Positions 40,748 through 50,728 of a stretch of DNA of 64,000 nt are shown piece by piece. A program made the position numbers and the translations under genes. The notes beneath the pieces are model-generated. The model had not been told where the DNA came from, ran no database searches, and saw only the letters and a list, made by a program, of their open reading frames with translations. This DNA comes from Streptococcus oralis. Lineage in GTDB: Bacteria; Bacillota; Bacilli; Lactobacillales; Streptococcaceae. The DNA lies in contig NZ_RJPK01000004.1 of the NCBI RefSeq assembly GCF_003943415.1, forward strand, positions 124,001 through 188,000, written 5' to 3'. Within the stretch, counting starts at the first letter, position 1. Each line of letters starts with the position of its first letter.

Positions 40748-41551
40748 CTAACCAAAGTGTCCCGTTACGTAGTCATTGGTAGACTGTAGTTTCGCATTTT
40801 GGAAAATATTGGATGTCTTATCATACTCGATCAAATCGCCCAAGTAGAAAAATCCTGTGTAGTCACTTGCACGCGCAGCCTGTTGCATACTGTGGGTAAC
40901 GATGATGATGGTAAAGTCTTTCTTCAATTCCAACATAGTCTCTTCCAGCTGGGCTGTCGCAATCGGATCCAAGGCTGAAGCAGGCTCATCCATCAAGAGG
41001 ATGTCTGGCTTGACAGAGATGGCGCGAGCGATACAGAGACGTTGTTGCTGTCCACCAGAAAGCATCAAGGCTGATTTGTGGAGGTCGTCTTTGACCTGAT
41101 CCCAAAGGGCAGCCTGTCTTAGAGAGGTTTCTACAATTTCATCAAGTACTTTCTTATCCTTAACACCTGCACGTTCATGAGCAAAAGTGATGTTGCGGTA
41201 AATAGACTTGGCAAATGGATTTGGACGTTGGAAGACCATTCCAATATGCTTGCGCATCTCATAGACATTGATTTCTGGACGGTTAACGTCAATTCCTTGG
41301 TAAAGAATTTGACCTGTGACCTTGGCAATGTCAATGGTATCATTCATCCGATTGAGACTACGGAGATAGGTAGATTTCCCAGATCCTGATGGACCAATCA
41401 AGGCCGTTATTTTATTTTTTTCAAATTGCATATCGATGCCCTTGATGGATTCATTTTTACCATAGTAAACATGTAAATCCTTGGTTGAGAGGGCCACTTT
41501 TTCTTCAGGGAAGGTGATGATATGCTTTTCATCCCAGTTATATTTTGACAT
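40748..41551 (-). CDS. pstB1: Phosphate ABC transporter ATPase PstB (first copy)
   Basis: 267 residues. All ABC motifs are canonical: [48 protein letters not shown] and VTHSMQQA. It has a 15-residue N-terminal extension compared with PstB2 (NWDEKHIITFPEEKV). Energises phosphate uptake through PstC/PstA. Confidence 0.95.
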   Translation of the reverse strand: MSKYNWDEKHIITFPEEKVALSTKDLHVYYGKNESIKGIDMQFEKNKITALIGPSGSGKSTYLRSLNRMNDTIDIAKVTGQILYQGIDVNRPEINVYEMRKHIGMVFQRPNPFAKSIYRNITFAHERAGVKDKKVLDEIVETSLRQAALWDQVKDDLHKSALMLSGGQQQRLCIARAISVKPDILLMDEPASALDPIATAQLEETMLELKKDFTIIIVTHSMQQAARASDYTGFFYLGDLIEYDKTSNIFQNAKLQSTNDYVTGHFG

Positions 41552-41561
41552 GGCTTCTCCT

Positions 41562-42446
41562 TTAGGCAGCGGTTAATTTCTTGTGTAGATAGCTTCCGAG
41601 TTTGCGAGCTCCAAAGTTAAAAATCAAGATAAAAATGAGGAGCACGGCGGCAGAACCAGCAGATACAATGGTAGCATCAGGAATGGTTCCTTCACTGTTG
41701 ACCTTCCAAATGTGGACAGCCAAGGTTTCTGCTTGACGGAAGATTGAGATAGGGCTGGTAACACTAAGGATATTCCAGTTAGACCAGTCAAGGGCTGGAG
41801 CGGACTGTCCTGCCGTATAGATAAGAGCGGCGGCCTCACCAAAGATACGGCCAGAGGCCAAGACAACACCCGTTACGATACCTGGAAGGGCTTCTGGAAT
41901 GACGACATGAACCACAGTCTCCCAACGAGAAATTCCAAGAGCTAAGCCAGCCTCGCGTTGCGTATGGTGAACATGTTTCAAACTGTCCTCAACATTTCGA
42001 GTCATCTGAGGGAGGTTAAAGACCGTCAAGGCCAAGGCACCTGAAATGATTGAAAATCCATACTCAAACTGGACTACAAAGATCAAGTAACCAAAGAGAC
42101 CCACTACGACTGATGGTAGAGAAGACAAAATCTCAATACAGGTACGAATAAAATTGGTCACAGGTCCTTTTTTGGCATACTCAGCAAGGAAAACGCCAGC
42201 TCCCATAGATAGGGGAACAGAAATGATCAAGGTAATGACCAAAAGGAAGAAGGAATTATAGAGCTGAATCCCGATACCCCCACCTGCTTGATAAGAGGAG
42301 GATTTTCCAGTCAAGAAAGACCAAGAGATGTGCGGTAACCCTCTCACCAAGATATAGAGAATCAAAGATGCCAAAATGGTCACGATGATACCCGCGATGG
42401 TATAGAGGACAGCTGTTGCAAGTTTATCTAATTTCTTAGCGTGCAT
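41562..42446 (-). CDS. pstA: Phosphate ABC transporter permease PstA
   Basis: 294 residues with six membrane segments and the EAA-type loop (EAGLALGISRWETVVHVVIPEALPGIVTG). Start overlaps the pstC end by 11 bases. Confidence 0.94.
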   Translation of the reverse strand: MHAKKLDKLATAVLYTIAGIIVTILASLILYILVRGLPHISWSFLTGKSSSYQAGGGIGIQLYNSFFLLVITLIISVPLSMGAGVFLAEYAKKGPVTNFIRTCIEILSSLPSVVVGLFGYLIFVVQFEYGFSIISGALALTVFNLPQMTRNVEDSLKHVHHTQREAGLALGISRWETVVHVVIPEALPGIVTGVVLASGRIFGEAAALIYTAGQSAPALDWSNWNILSVTSPISIFRQAETLAVHIWKVNSEGTIPDATIVSAGSAAVLLIFILIFNFGARKLGSYLHKKLTAA

Positions 42447-43353
42447 AGTTTTTCTTTCCTCTTTCTTTCGTAATCAATTTAATCACACTGTTAAAGGCCA
42501 AACTCATCAAGAGCAAGACCAAGGCCAAGGACCAGAGAACGTTATTATCAACCGTTCCCATGACGGTATTTCCGATACCCATAGTCAATACAGATGTCAA
42601 GGTCGCAGCTGGTGTTGTTAACGAAGTTGGGATAACTGCTGAGTTTCCGACAACCATCTGAATAGCAAGGGCTTCACCGAAGGCACGCGCCATCCCAAAG
42701 ACCACTGCAGTGAAAATACCTGAACGTGCTGCTTTCAAGGTCACACGCCAGATGGTTTGCCAGCGAGTGGCTCCCATAGCTAAACTAGCTTCACGGTAAT
42801 GACGAGGAACAGCACGCAAGCTGTCTGTTGTCATAAAAGTTACAGTTGGTAGGATCATGACAAAGAGAACGAAAATCCCTGACAAGATCCCAAAACCAGT
42901 TCCACCAAAGACGCTACGAACAAAAGGCACCACAACTTGCAAACCGATAAATCCATAAACGACTGAAGGAATACCGACGAGAAGTTCAATGGCTGGTTGC
43001 AAAATCTTTGCGCCCTTTGGTGATACTTCTGTCATAAAGACTGCTGCTCCAATGGCAAAGGGTGTTGCGATGAGGGCTGATAAAATCGTCACAATAAAGG
43101 AACCCAAAATCATCGGAAGGGCACCAAATTGTTTCCCTGAAGGATTCCAAGTTTGTCCAAAGAGGAAATCAAAGATATTCACTCCATTGACAAAGAAAGT
43201 TGACAAGCCTTTCTGGGCTACAAAAATCAAAATCATGGCCACAATGATAACAATCAAAGAAAGGCAAGTGAAGGTCAAACCTTTACCGAACTTCTCAAGG
43301 CGGGAGTTCTTTGAAGGAGAGAGTAATTTTTTTGATAATTCTTCTTGATTCAT
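42436..43353 (-). CDS. pstC: Phosphate ABC transporter permease PstC
   Basis: 305 residues with six membrane segments and the loop EASLAMGATRWQTIWRVTLKAARSG. Its ATG overlaps the pstS stop (TAATG arrangement), so translation is coupled. Confidence 0.94.
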   Translation of the reverse strand: MNQEELSKKLLSPSKNSRLEKFGKGLTFTCLSLIVIIVAMILIFVAQKGLSTFFVNGVNIFDFLFGQTWNPSGKQFGALPMILGSFIVTILSALIATPFAIGAAVFMTEVSPKGAKILQPAIELLVGIPSVVYGFIGLQVVVPFVRSVFGGTGFGILSGIFVLFVMILPTVTFMTTDSLRAVPRHYREASLAMGATRWQTIWRVTLKAARSGIFTAVVFGMARAFGEALAIQMVVGNSAVIPTSLTTPAATLTSVLTMGIGNTVMGTVDNNVLWSLALVLLLMSLAFNSVIKLITKERGKKNYAR

Positions 43354-44231
43354 TATTGACCTCCTTCTACTGCTGTAACAGTACCTGAAGCATCCTTTTG
43401 GACTTTCATTTCATTGATAGAGATATAGCCCATGCCCTTAACAATTCCAGTTTGGGCTTCATCTGAGAGGACGAAGTTCAGGAATTCAGCAGCTAACTCA
43501 TTAGGCTGACCTAGAGTGTACATGTGCTCATAAGACCACAAAGGCCAGTTGTTGGTCGTTACATTTTCAGACGTAGGCTCATACCCATTCAGTTTCATGC
43601 TTTTCACGGAGTCATCTACATAGGCAAAAGCCAGGTAAGAAATGGCTCCTGGAGTTTGCGAAACAATTGACTTGACCATTCCATTGGAATCCTGCTCTTG
43701 GCTCTGCATTGCCGCTTGGCCATTCATAACAACATTGTCAAAGGTTGCTCGTGAACCAGAACTTGCCGCTCGGTTGATGATTGAAATTGCCAGGTCTTTG
43801 CCCCCAACTTCTTTCCAGTTGGTCACTTCACCAGTAAAGATTTTGCGAAGTTGCTCGGTTGTGAGATTTTCAACAGCCACTTCTTTGTTCACAATCACTG
43901 CCAGACCAGCCACTGCAACCTTGTGGTCTACTAGAGCTGAAGCATCAATTCCATCTTTTTCCTCTGCAAAGACGTCAGAGTTCCCGATGTCTACTGCTCC
44001 AGACTGCACCTGAGAAAGTCCTGTTCCCGAACCTCCACCTTGAACGTTGACTGTTTTTCCGATATTTTTTGAACCAAATTCGTCTGCTGCGGCTTCAACC
44101 AAAGGCTGAAGAGCAGTTGAACCGACGGCTGTCATGGTTTCTCCACGATCAATCCAGCTTGCACATCCTGCTAGAGAACCTGCCAGCAAAAGAGCAGCAA
44201 GAGATAGGACGAGCTTTTTTCTTTTTTTCAC
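43353..44231 (-). CDS. pstS: Phosphate-binding lipoprotein PstS
   Basis: 292 residues. Signal peptide and lipobox LAGC (Cys23). The phosphate-binding loops [15 protein letters not shown] and AASSGSR are present. First gene of pstSCAB1B2-phoU. Confidence 0.95.
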   Translation of the reverse strand: MKKRKKLVLSLAALLLAGSLAGCASWIDRGETMTAVGSTALQPLVEAAADEFGSKNIGKTVNVQGGGSGTGLSQVQSGAVDIGNSDVFAEEKDGIDASALVDHKVAVAGLAVIVNKEVAVENLTTEQLRKIFTGEVTNWKEVGGKDLAISIINRAASSGSRATFDNVVMNGQAAMQSQEQDSNGMVKSIVSQTPGAISYLAFAYVDDSVKSMKLNGYEPTSENVTTNNWPLWSYEHMYTLGQPNELAAEFLNFVLSDEAQTGIVKGMGYISINEMKVQKDASGTVTAVEGGQ

Positions 44232-44282
44232 TATTTTTCTCCTTGAACATAATGATGAATGCTCTGATTTCTTTCTGTTCCT

Positions 44283-44291
44283 ATCATATCA
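44283..44291 (-). promoter_or_regulatory. Putative extended -10 promoter of pst
   Basis: TGaTATGAT on the minus strand, hexamer 44283-44288, about 50 bases before pstS. Upstream of it, GACTGG/CCAGTC (44326-44352) forms a 6-bp inverted repeat without a T-tail. No PHO-box direct repeats are recognised by eye. Confidence 0.45.
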
Positions 44292-44444
44292 ATCAGTGAT
44301 GATAAGATTTGGTTTACGATTTATAGACTGGAAGCCCCATTGAGGACCAGTCAGTTCATCACATCATATAAGTAAAAATGAAAGACTATCAGAAAAAACT
44401 CATACTTCCAATATAACATAGAATAGATTCTTTGACTAGCTTTT

Positions 44445-45749
44445 TCACTTGAATCTGAGCCCTTTTGGATAATAATTTTTCAAAACATTTCCCGTTACTT
44501 TTGCAAAGCCCAGACCGTTTCCTTGAACCACAACTTGATACCAGCCATTTGGTAGACTTTCAGCTAGCTGAACTGTCTCCCCAGCCACATATTTTACAAA
44601 ATTCTCATCCTTGATTTCGACTGTTTGCAAAACTTGACTTGGTTTTAAGGCTAATCCCAGAGCAAAGCTTGGTTCGAAGCGTTTCTTCTTAAAAGTACCC
44701 AGATGAAGTCCATTTCGGGCAATTTTGAGTTTCCCTAGATCAGGTAGCCTCTCTGGCAAGAGATAGAGTTGGTCTCCAAAAGTTTGCAAGATACCAGTTA
44801 AGGACGTTTTGAGATGTTTTTGGGCAAATTCTTGCCACAAGTTCTGCTGTTCACTACTGAGATTGATCTTGCTGGCTTTGAATTTAGGTGCTGGATTTTC
44901 TCCCTTAAACTGTAGGTGGGCTACAAACTGGCCTTCTCCCTTGAAATGATGAGGGTACATTCGAGCCGTTTCAGGAAGATCAATTCCTGCTACCATACCG
45001 TTCACATGCTCGACTGGAAGCAGTTCAAAATCATAAGTATCTAGTAACCAGTGAACGATCTCTTCGTTTTCCTCTGGCGCCCAGGTACAGGTCGAATAAA
45101 CCAGACGGCCACCTTCTGCAATCATGGTGACTGCATCTTCTAAAATCTCTCTTTGGAGACTGGCACATTGGCTCGGATAGTCGAGGTTCCAATAGTCCAT
45201 GGCATCTGGTTGTTTACGGAACATCCCTTCACCCGAGCAAGGGGCATCTAGGACAATCACATCAAAATAACCTTTAAAAACCTTGACCAAGCGGTCAGCA
45301 GATTCATTGGTCACGACAACATTCGTCGCTCCAAATCGCTCCATATTTTCCACTAAAATCTTAGCCCGCTTGTTTGAAATTTCGTTGGAAACAAGGACTC
45401 CCTGATTAGCCAGATAGGCTGCCAATTGAGTGGATTTCCCACCTGGCGCTGCCGCCAAGTCCAAGACCTTCATACCAGGAAGGGGCTGAGCTACCTGTGC
45501 GACCATTTGGGCTGCAGGCTCTTGCGAATAAACGAAACCGGTCACGTGCTCTGGTGACTTCCCTGAGACCTTGCCATAGTGTCCCCAAGGTGTATGGGGA
45601 ATGGCATCAGCAAACGACAACTGACTTTCTTTTAAGGGATTAACCCGAAAAGCCGATACCGCTTCCTGTTTAAAAGAGGCAAGAAAATCTCTTGCCTCAT
45701 CTTCTAGTATCGCTTCATATTTTTCAACAAATCCTTCTGGAAATTGCAT
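44445..45749 (-). CDS. NOL1/NOP2/Sun family rRNA m5C methyltransferase (RsmF-like)
   Basis: 434 residues. SAM-binding LDLAAAPGGKSTQLA, the two catalytic cysteines in LDAPCSGEG and VYSTCTWAPEENE, and a C-terminal RNA-binding extension of about 150 residues as in RsmF/YebU. Last gene of the operon begun by spx; it directly abuts the IMPase gene. Confidence 0.9.
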   Translation of the reverse strand: MQFPEGFVEKYEAILEDEARDFLASFKQEAVSAFRVNPLKESQLSFADAIPHTPWGHYGKVSGKSPEHVTGFVYSQEPAAQMVAQVAQPLPGMKVLDLAAAPGGKSTQLAAYLANQGVLVSNEISNKRAKILVENMERFGATNVVVTNESADRLVKVFKGYFDVIVLDAPCSGEGMFRKQPDAMDYWNLDYPSQCASLQREILEDAVTMIAEGGRLVYSTCTWAPEENEEIVHWLLDTYDFELLPVEHVNGMVAGIDLPETARMYPHHFKGEGQFVAHLQFKGENPAPKFKASKINLSSEQQNLWQEFAQKHLKTSLTGILQTFGDQLYLLPERLPDLGKLKIARNGLHLGTFKKKRFEPSFALGLALKPSQVLQTVEIKDENFVKYVAGETVQLAESLPNGWYQVVVQGNGLGFAKVTGNVLKNYYPKGLRFK

Positions 45750-46523
45750 TTAATTTTCTTTCCTTTCATAAATGTAGGACTGAATCTCTTCTTGCATCTC
45801 GATTGGCACCATCATGACCGGCTGACGCGTTTGAAAATCAGCGGGCTCACCCGATACCGTAAGAAGGCGATAACCCAGACTTTCCCCTAAAATACTAGCC
45901 GCAGCGTAATCCCAAGGTTGCAAATAGGTGATATAAGTCAGCAGACGACCTGATAAAACCTTGGCAAAACTAATGGCCGCACTGCCGTAGACACGGACTC
46001 CCAAAGCTGCTCGGCCCAAATCAGCCAAGCCCCACTCATTGCTTTCAAACATACCTGAGTTACCAGCCACTAAAAATTCTTGAAGAGGTTTCTTTTTAAA
46101 AGTTGGTAAGGGATCATTATTACGACATGGAGGAAAGGCACCACCACCATGGTAACAATCCCCTTTCATGACATCATAGATGACACCAAATTTGCCCACA
46201 CCATTCTCAAAATAAGCCAACATCACAGCAAAATCTTCCTGCTGAGCGACAAAGTTATTGGTACCGTCAATGGGATCAATCACCCAAACGGAACCTTGAC
46301 CGACCGCAGCACGTAAACAGCCCTCTTCCGCGCAAATCAAATCCTCTGGATAAGATGCCAAAATTCTCTGAACTAAGAGATCCTGAACTTCCTTATCCAA
46401 ACGCGTCACCAAGTCTGTAGGGGAAGACTTTCGCTCAACCTGCAAATCTTCTTGCATGTGAGCCAAAATGTACTCAGCAGCTTCCTGCACAATCTGTTTA
46501 GCAAATTCAAATTTAGTTTCCAA
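45750..46523 (-). CDS. Inositol monophosphatase family protein
   Basis: 257 residues. Metal-binding motifs of the IMPase/FBPase/CysQ superfamily: EE near residue 65, [12 protein letters not shown] near 81 and [11 protein letters not shown] near 205. Real substrate may be a sugar phosphate, inositol phosphate or phosphoadenosine phosphate; sequence alone does not decide. Overlaps the upstream gene by 11 bases. Confidence 0.88.
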   Translation of the reverse strand: METKFEFAKQIVQEAAEYILAHMQEDLQVERKSSPTDLVTRLDKEVQDLLVQRILASYPEDLICAEEGCLRAAVGQGSVWVIDPIDGTNNFVAQQEDFAVMLAYFENGVGKFGVIYDVMKGDCYHGGGAFPPCRNNDPLPTFKKKPLQEFLVAGNSGMFESNEWGLADLGRAALGVRVYGSAAISFAKVLSGRLLTYITYLQPWDYAAASILGESLGYRLLTVSGEPADFQTRQPVMMVPIEMQEEIQSYIYERKEN

Positions 46524-46791
46524 GAGAAATCTTCCCTTCTCTTTTTTCTTTTGCTAATTGAACTGCACGATAGAAGGAATAACCGCTAGCCGTTTCAAAT
46601 TCGCGACCTAGGCGCTTTTCTTCACTTTTGCTCGGAACGATAGACTTAAATTCCTTATAAGAATCTAGCAGTTTTTTTGCTTCTACCTTATCTTCATAGG
46701 CAGCTTCAACATCATTAAAAAAAGAAAGCACTGAAGCAAGTTCTTCAGTGCTCCACGACAAATCTAGTGGGTAACTATACTGTTTGTTCAT
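46513..46791 (-). CDS. UPF0223 family protein
   Basis: 92 residues, helical, starting [17 protein letters not shown], as in the YktA/UPF0223 family of Firmicutes, which has no known function. Abuts spx with no gap and overlaps the IMPase gene. Confidence 0.85.
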   Translation of the reverse strand: MNKQYSYPLDLSWSTEELASVLSFFNDVEAAYEDKVEAKKLLDSYKEFKSIVPSKSEEKRLGREFETASGYSFYRAVQLAKEKREGKISLGN

Positions 46792-47193
46792 CTATCCAAT
46801 ACCAGCTCTCAATGTTGCTTCTTTCAATTCTTGTTTACGGTAACTACGAGGGAGAAAAGCACGAATCTCATCTTCATTAAAACCGATCTGCATGCGTTTG
46901 GTGTCTATAATAATTGGGCGACGCAAAAGACTAGGATATTGCTCAATCAACTGAAGCAACTCCGATACTGAAATACTCTCTACATCAATATCCAATTTTT
47001 GAAAAATTTTTGAACGAGTTGAAATGATGTCATCAGTACCATTTTCGGTCAAGGAAAGAATGTGTTGTAATTCTTTTCTTGTTAAAGGACTGGTCATAAT
47101 ATTGTGCTCCTCAAAAGGAACTTTATGCGTCTCTAACCAGGCCTTTGCCTTACGACATGATGTACAGCTCGGTGATAAAAATAGTGTAATCAT
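46792..47193 (-). CDS. spx: Spx family transcriptional regulator
   Basis: 133 residues. ArsC-like thioredoxin fold with the redox switch CTSC (Cys10, Cys13) and the conserved RRPIIIDTKRMQIGFNEDEIR segment. Spx binds the RNA polymerase alpha C-terminal domain and redirects transcription under oxidative stress. Streptococci have more than one Spx; which this is cannot be settled here. First gene of spx-UPF0223-IMPase-rsmF. Confidence 0.9.
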   Translation of the reverse strand: MITLFLSPSCTSCRKAKAWLETHKVPFEEHNIMTSPLTRKELQHILSLTENGTDDIISTRSKIFQKLDIDVESISVSELLQLIEQYPSLLRRPIIIDTKRMQIGFNEDEIRAFLPRSYRKQELKEATLRAGIG

Positions 47194-47227
47194 GCTTTTC
47201 TCTTCTTATCTATACTTTGTTGCTTCT

Positions 47228-47233
47228 ATTATA
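47228..47233 (-). promoter_or_regulatory. -10 element of the spx operon
   Basis: TATAAT on the minus strand preceded by TG two bases off the ideal position. A TAGTCA lies 17 bases upstream as a weak -35, next to the palindrome AAGCGCTT. Confidence 0.55.
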
Positions 47234-47264
47234 CAAAAAAATAAAGCGCTTGACTAGGGATTTT

Positions 47265-47300
47265 TAGAAAAAAAGCCTATTTTTTCAAGAAAAATAGACT
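47265..47300 (-). terminator. Terminator of the hemW-TIGR01906 operon
   Basis: On the minus strand GTCTATTTTT pairs with AAAAAATAGGC around CTTG, followed by seven T. It lies about 90 bases after the last gene. Confidence 0.75.
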
Positions 47301-47325
47301 GTATGCGAACGATTTACTCAATTCC

Positions 47326-47367
47326 GATGAAGTTAATTCACTCCTCGTAAGAATTTTTAACTTCATC
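47326..47367. repeat. 11-bp perfect inverted repeat
   Basis: GATGAAGTTAA (47326-47336) and TTAACTTCATC (47357-47367) with a 20-base loop, in the 3' region of the TIGR01906 gene. No T-tail on either side, so it is more likely an RNA-stability hairpin or protein site than a terminator. Confidence 0.6.
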
Positions 47368-47389
47368 TCTGTTTTATCAATGCAACACA

Positions 47390-48010
47390 TTAAAGTATTC
47401 TACGACTTTTCAAATAAAGAAAACCAAAGAAACTTTCATAGAGTCCAAAGAAGAGAAGGAAAGCATGGAGGAAGAAGGTCTCTGGTAAAATCAAAATAAC
47501 GGGATCCTTTACGGGATCAAAAAGCCAGGTATCGTCTCCCACAAAGAGAATCTGATGGAAAAGAGTAAAGAATTGCTCAAAACCAATCAACACTTCTACA
47601 AGCCCAATGAATAGAGGTAATAGCACTAGAATCAGGATACTTTTACGATATAGGGGCAAAAAGCCTTTTTTCACTATCTTTCTAACAAAGAAATAGAAAC
47701 TTGGAAGTGTCACCAAAGTGACTAGCTGAACCAAGTGGAAGAGATTCTTCACCACCGCAAAGTGGTGTATACCAGCCGCTGATGAACGAAAATCCGGCAT
47801 CTCTAAGACCTGACTAAAGGGATTGGTCAGGTAATTCATCAAGATATGAAAATTGTACTGAATGGTTTCGGACTTTAGATAGACTCGATTCGCTAAGTTC
47901 AGCCACTGAATCTCCATGGGATAGAAAATCCAAGCCAGATAAATGGTTAAGAGGATAGACAGTGAGAGGAAAAAAAGCATACTTCCCCAAAAGGTCAGTT
48001 TAGTTTTCAT
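47390..48010 (-). CDS. TIGR01906 family integral membrane protein
   Basis: 206 residues with four or five membrane segments (one at the N-terminus, then about residues 90-115, 125-150 and 185-200) and an aromatic-rich outer loop. It matches the uncharacterised TIGR01906 family of lactic acid bacteria. The ATG at 48010 overlaps the HAD gene by 11 bases and is preceded by GGAG; a TTG six codons upstream is less likely. Confidence 0.82.
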   Translation of the reverse strand: MKTKLTFWGSMLFFLSLSILLTIYLAWIFYPMEIQWLNLANRVYLKSETIQYNFHILMNYLTNPFSQVLEMPDFRSSAAGIHHFAVVKNLFHLVQLVTLVTLPSFYFFVRKIVKKGFLPLYRKSILILVLLPLFIGLVEVLIGFEQFFTLFHQILFVGDDTWLFDPVKDPVILILPETFFLHAFLLFFGLYESFFGFLYLKSRRIL

Positions 48011-48773
48011 CAAAATTCCACTCCGCAAGGCTAGAAACTACATGAGTTGGTGCAATTGGCAGGTCCGCCACTTCTTCTGCCTTAGTAAAACCTGTCGTCA
48101 CCAAGAGCGTTGGAATGCCATTGTCAATCCCTGCTCGGATATCTGTCAGGTAGTTGTCCCCAACCATGAGCAACTCTTCTCTTTTCAAACCTAGGTGCTC
48201 AACCGCCTTGTCCATAATGATAGCATTCGGTTTTCCGATATAAACTGGTTTTACCCGAGTTGCTACTTCAAGAAGGGTTATCAGTGAACCAGCACCTGGC
48301 AAAAGGCCACGTTCCGTCGGAATATTGAGGTCTGGATTAGTTCCGATAAAATGAGCACCCTTTTGGATTGCTAGGGTCGCCGTAGCAAATTTTTCATAGT
48401 CGACTTGCCAGTCCAGTCCAACTACCACATAGGCTGGATTTTCCTTGTCTTCGACATAACCAGCTGCCTGAATGGCATCCTTGAGCCCAGCTTCGCCGAT
48501 GACATAGACTGTCTTTTCCAGTCCCAAGTCGTTCATATAGTCTATGGTTGCCAGAGTTGCCGTGTAGACAGTTGATAGAGGGGTATTAATGTTAAAATTC
48601 TGAGCCAACATCTCTTGAACACTCTCAGGAGTACGAGTTGTATTATTAGTCACAAAGAGATAGGGAATTTCTCGCTTTTGCAGTTCATGCACAAAAGCCT
48701 CACCCGCGGGAATCCGGTCTTTTCCCTTGTAAATGGTTCCGTCTAAATCAATTAAATAACCTTTATAAGCCAT
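48000..48773 (-). CDS. HAD-superfamily phosphatase, NagD-like (TIGR01457)
   Basis: 257 residues. HAD motifs: DLDGTIY at residues 9-15, TNN near 43, the lysine in [10 protein letters not shown], and GDNYLTDI. Subclass IIA cap. It hydrolyses small phosphate esters; the substrate is not evident. 10 bases after the thioesterase gene. Confidence 0.9.
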   Translation of the reverse strand: MAYKGYLIDLDGTIYKGKDRIPAGEAFVHELQKREIPYLFVTNNTTRTPESVQEMLAQNFNINTPLSTVYTATLATIDYMNDLGLEKTVYVIGEAGLKDAIQAAGYVEDKENPAYVVVGLDWQVDYEKFATATLAIQKGAHFIGTNPDLNIPTERGLLPGAGSLITLLEVATRVKPVYIGKPNAIIMDKAVEHLGLKREELLMVGDNYLTDIRAGIDNGIPTLLVTTGFTKAEEVADLPIAPTHVVSSLAEWNFDEN

Positions 48774-48783
48774 ATCGTCCTTT

Positions 48784-49521
48784 CTAATTGCCTTTAATTT
48801 CTTGCCATGTAATCATAGCTTGGGCATTGATCTCGCCATCACTGATGATCTCATGCTTGCTTTCTAGTCCATTGAGTTCATATGCTGAAGCAATCATACC
48901 ACCTGGTCGCACTTCTTTGACATATTTGAGATTGATTTTCTTTGGAATATACTTGGTTAGAAAATCTGCTCCCATGACCTCAAAAATCCAATCCAGGTAT
49001 TTGCTATTATTGACATGACCATTCATATCCAAGTCGTAAAAACGAACATGGTAGTCTTTACTGATCGGGTTTTCTAGATTTGCATACTTTGGCCCACGGA
49101 TGAGTTTTTTATCAAACTCAGACTGATAAGGAGCAACAATCTCCGGTTCGACAGCATGGACTTTACGACTATCTCTGTCCATGAGAACAAAGGTTGCCAA
49201 CATGCGAATGATTTCTTGGCCTGCTTCATCATAGATGGTGAAACGGCGGTAGCAAAAAAGACGATTGTAAGTCAATGCTTCTGTTTCAATCGTAATCTCC
49301 TCAGCAAAGCGAGGCAAGCGAACCATGTCAATTTCATAATCCGTGATAATCCAGACTAGATTGTAGCGCTCCAACACGTCCTTGTCGCTAACTCCCAGTT
49401 CAATCGACTGCATACCTGATACTTGCAAGGACAGCAAAATCACATCTGGAAGTTTGATATGACCGTTCATGTCCGCCATATCAAAAGGAATTTTCATTTT
49501 CATTTGATAAGTTAAGCCCAT
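48784..49521 (-). CDS. Acyl-ACP thioesterase
   Basis: 245 residues forming two hot-dog domains of the FatA/FatB type: [17 protein letters not shown] in the first and [23 protein letters not shown] in the second, with the conserved Asn/His catalytic pattern in the second. Releases fatty acids from ACP. 4 bases after hemW. Confidence 0.9.
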   Translation of the reverse strand: MGLTYQMKMKIPFDMADMNGHIKLPDVILLSLQVSGMQSIELGVSDKDVLERYNLVWIITDYEIDMVRLPRFAEEITIETEALTYNRLFCYRRFTIYDEAGQEIIRMLATFVLMDRDSRKVHAVEPEIVAPYQSEFDKKLIRGPKYANLENPISKDYHVRFYDLDMNGHVNNSKYLDWIFEVMGADFLTKYIPKKINLKYVKEVRPGGMIASAYELNGLESKHEIISDGEINAQAMITWQEIKGN

Positions 49522-49525
49522 TGTT

Positions 49526-50656
49526 CTACTCCAAAATAAATCGTTCTGCTACAGTGTCTCCCAGGAAGAGACCCCTCTTTGTCATTCGGACACGATCACC
49601 GTTGATCTGCATGAGTCCTTGTTGAACCAAGTCTCTGATGATTTCGCCATAAAGTCCTTCAAAGGAACGTCCGAATTTTTCCTCAAATCGCGCCATAGAA
49701 ACCCCGGATTTTTTGCGGAGGCCTAGGAACATTTCTTCTTCCATCTGCTCCCTTTGACTCAGGTGTTCTTCTGTAATCCGAGCATTTCCTGCCTCTACCG
49801 CATTGAGATAGTGGCGGATAGGTCCGTGGTTTTTATAGCGAACTCCGTCCACATAACCTGAAGCACCCGCACCGATACCATAATACTCGGCATTATCCCA
49901 GTACATGAGATTGTGGCGACTTTCAAAGCCAGGCTTAGAGAAATTGGAAATCTCATAATGCTCAAAACCAGCTCGCTCCAGTTCTGCGATGATATACTCA
50001 AACATCTCCGCTTCTAATTCCTCCTTGGGCAGAGGCAATTTCCCACGTCGCATGCGGTTCATAAAGACCGTATGATTCTCCAAAATCAAGCTATAAAGGC
50101 TCATATGAGGAATATCAAGCGAGATGGCCTTAGCTACATTGTCCTTGACCTGAGCCATAGTTTGACCGGGTAGAGCATAAATCAAGTCGATGGAGATATT
50201 GTCAAAACCAGCCAATTTAAGACGGTCGATATTTTCATAAATATCCTTCTCCAAATGACTGCGCCCAATCTTTTTCAGCATTTTGTCATCAAAAGTCTGC
50301 ACACCTAAGGAAACACGATTGACTGGCGACTGTTTCAAAACCGCAATCTTATCCGCGTCCAAATCGCCTGGGTTGGCCTCAATGGTCAACTCTTCCAAGA
50401 CAGACAAGTCCAGGTTTTTAGTCAGGCCATCCAAGAGCACTTCTAATTGCGGAGCAGACAAAGCCGTTGGCGTCCCTCCTCCAATGTAGAGAGTTCGCAA
50501 CTTTTGGATATCATAAGAACGAAACTCTTCTAGCAGATGCTCCAGATAACTATCTACTGGCTGATTTTTAATAAAAACTTTTGAAAAGTCACAATAATAA
50601 CAAATCTGTGTGCAAAAGGGGATATGCACATAGGCTGACGTTGGTTTTTTCTGCAT
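49526..50656 (-). CDS. hemW: HemW-like radical SAM protein (formerly HemN-like)
   Basis: 376 residues. Radical SAM cluster motif CTQICYYC (Cys15, 19, 22), GGGTPTAL SAM-binding segment, and the C-terminal HemW domain. It lacks the extra N-terminal residues of true coproporphyrinogen oxidase HemN, and streptococci make no heme, so a heme chaperone role is the more likely reading. First gene of a four-gene operon (thioesterase, HAD, TIGR01906). No Shine-Dalgarno before the ATG; the -10 box is 7 bases away. Confidence 0.88.
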   Translation of the reverse strand: MQKKPTSAYVHIPFCTQICYYCDFSKVFIKNQPVDSYLEHLLEEFRSYDIQKLRTLYIGGGTPTALSAPQLEVLLDGLTKNLDLSVLEELTIEANPGDLDADKIAVLKQSPVNRVSLGVQTFDDKMLKKIGRSHLEKDIYENIDRLKLAGFDNISIDLIYALPGQTMAQVKDNVAKAISLDIPHMSLYSLILENHTVFMNRMRRGKLPLPKEELEAEMFEYIIAELERAGFEHYEISNFSKPGFESRHNLMYWDNAEYYGIGAGASGYVDGVRYKNHGPIRHYLNAVEAGNARITEEHLSQREQMEEEMFLGLRKKSGVSMARFEEKFGRSFEGLYGEIIRDLVQQGLMQINGDRVRMTKRGLFLGDTVAERFILE

Positions 50657-50663
50657 AGTATTT

Positions 50664-50672
50664 ATTATACCA
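50664..50672 (-). promoter_or_regulatory. Extended -10 promoter of hemW
   Basis: TGGTATAAT on the minus strand, hexamer 50664-50669, ending 7 bases before the hemW ATG. It sits immediately after the YtxH-gene terminator. Confidence 0.8.
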
Positions 50673-50690
50673 CAAAGACTGCTTTCCAGA

Positions 50691-50726
50691 TAAAAATCAC
50701 CATCTCCAGAACCAGAGATGGTGATA
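50691..50726 (-). terminator. Terminator of hprK-lgt-DUF948-ytxH
   Basis: On the minus strand TCACCATCTC pairs perfectly with GAGATGGTGA around an 8-base loop, followed by TTTTT. It begins just after the YtxH stop. Confidence 0.92.
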
Positions 50727-50728
50727 CC

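Noticed and set aside
39977..41551. Two pstB genes as an assembly duplication
   Set aside because: The proteins differ at many positions and in their N-termini, so they are old paralogues.
46513..47193. spx as an arsenate reductase
   Set aside because: The CxxC redox switch and RRPIIID segment are those of Spx, and no ars genes are nearby.
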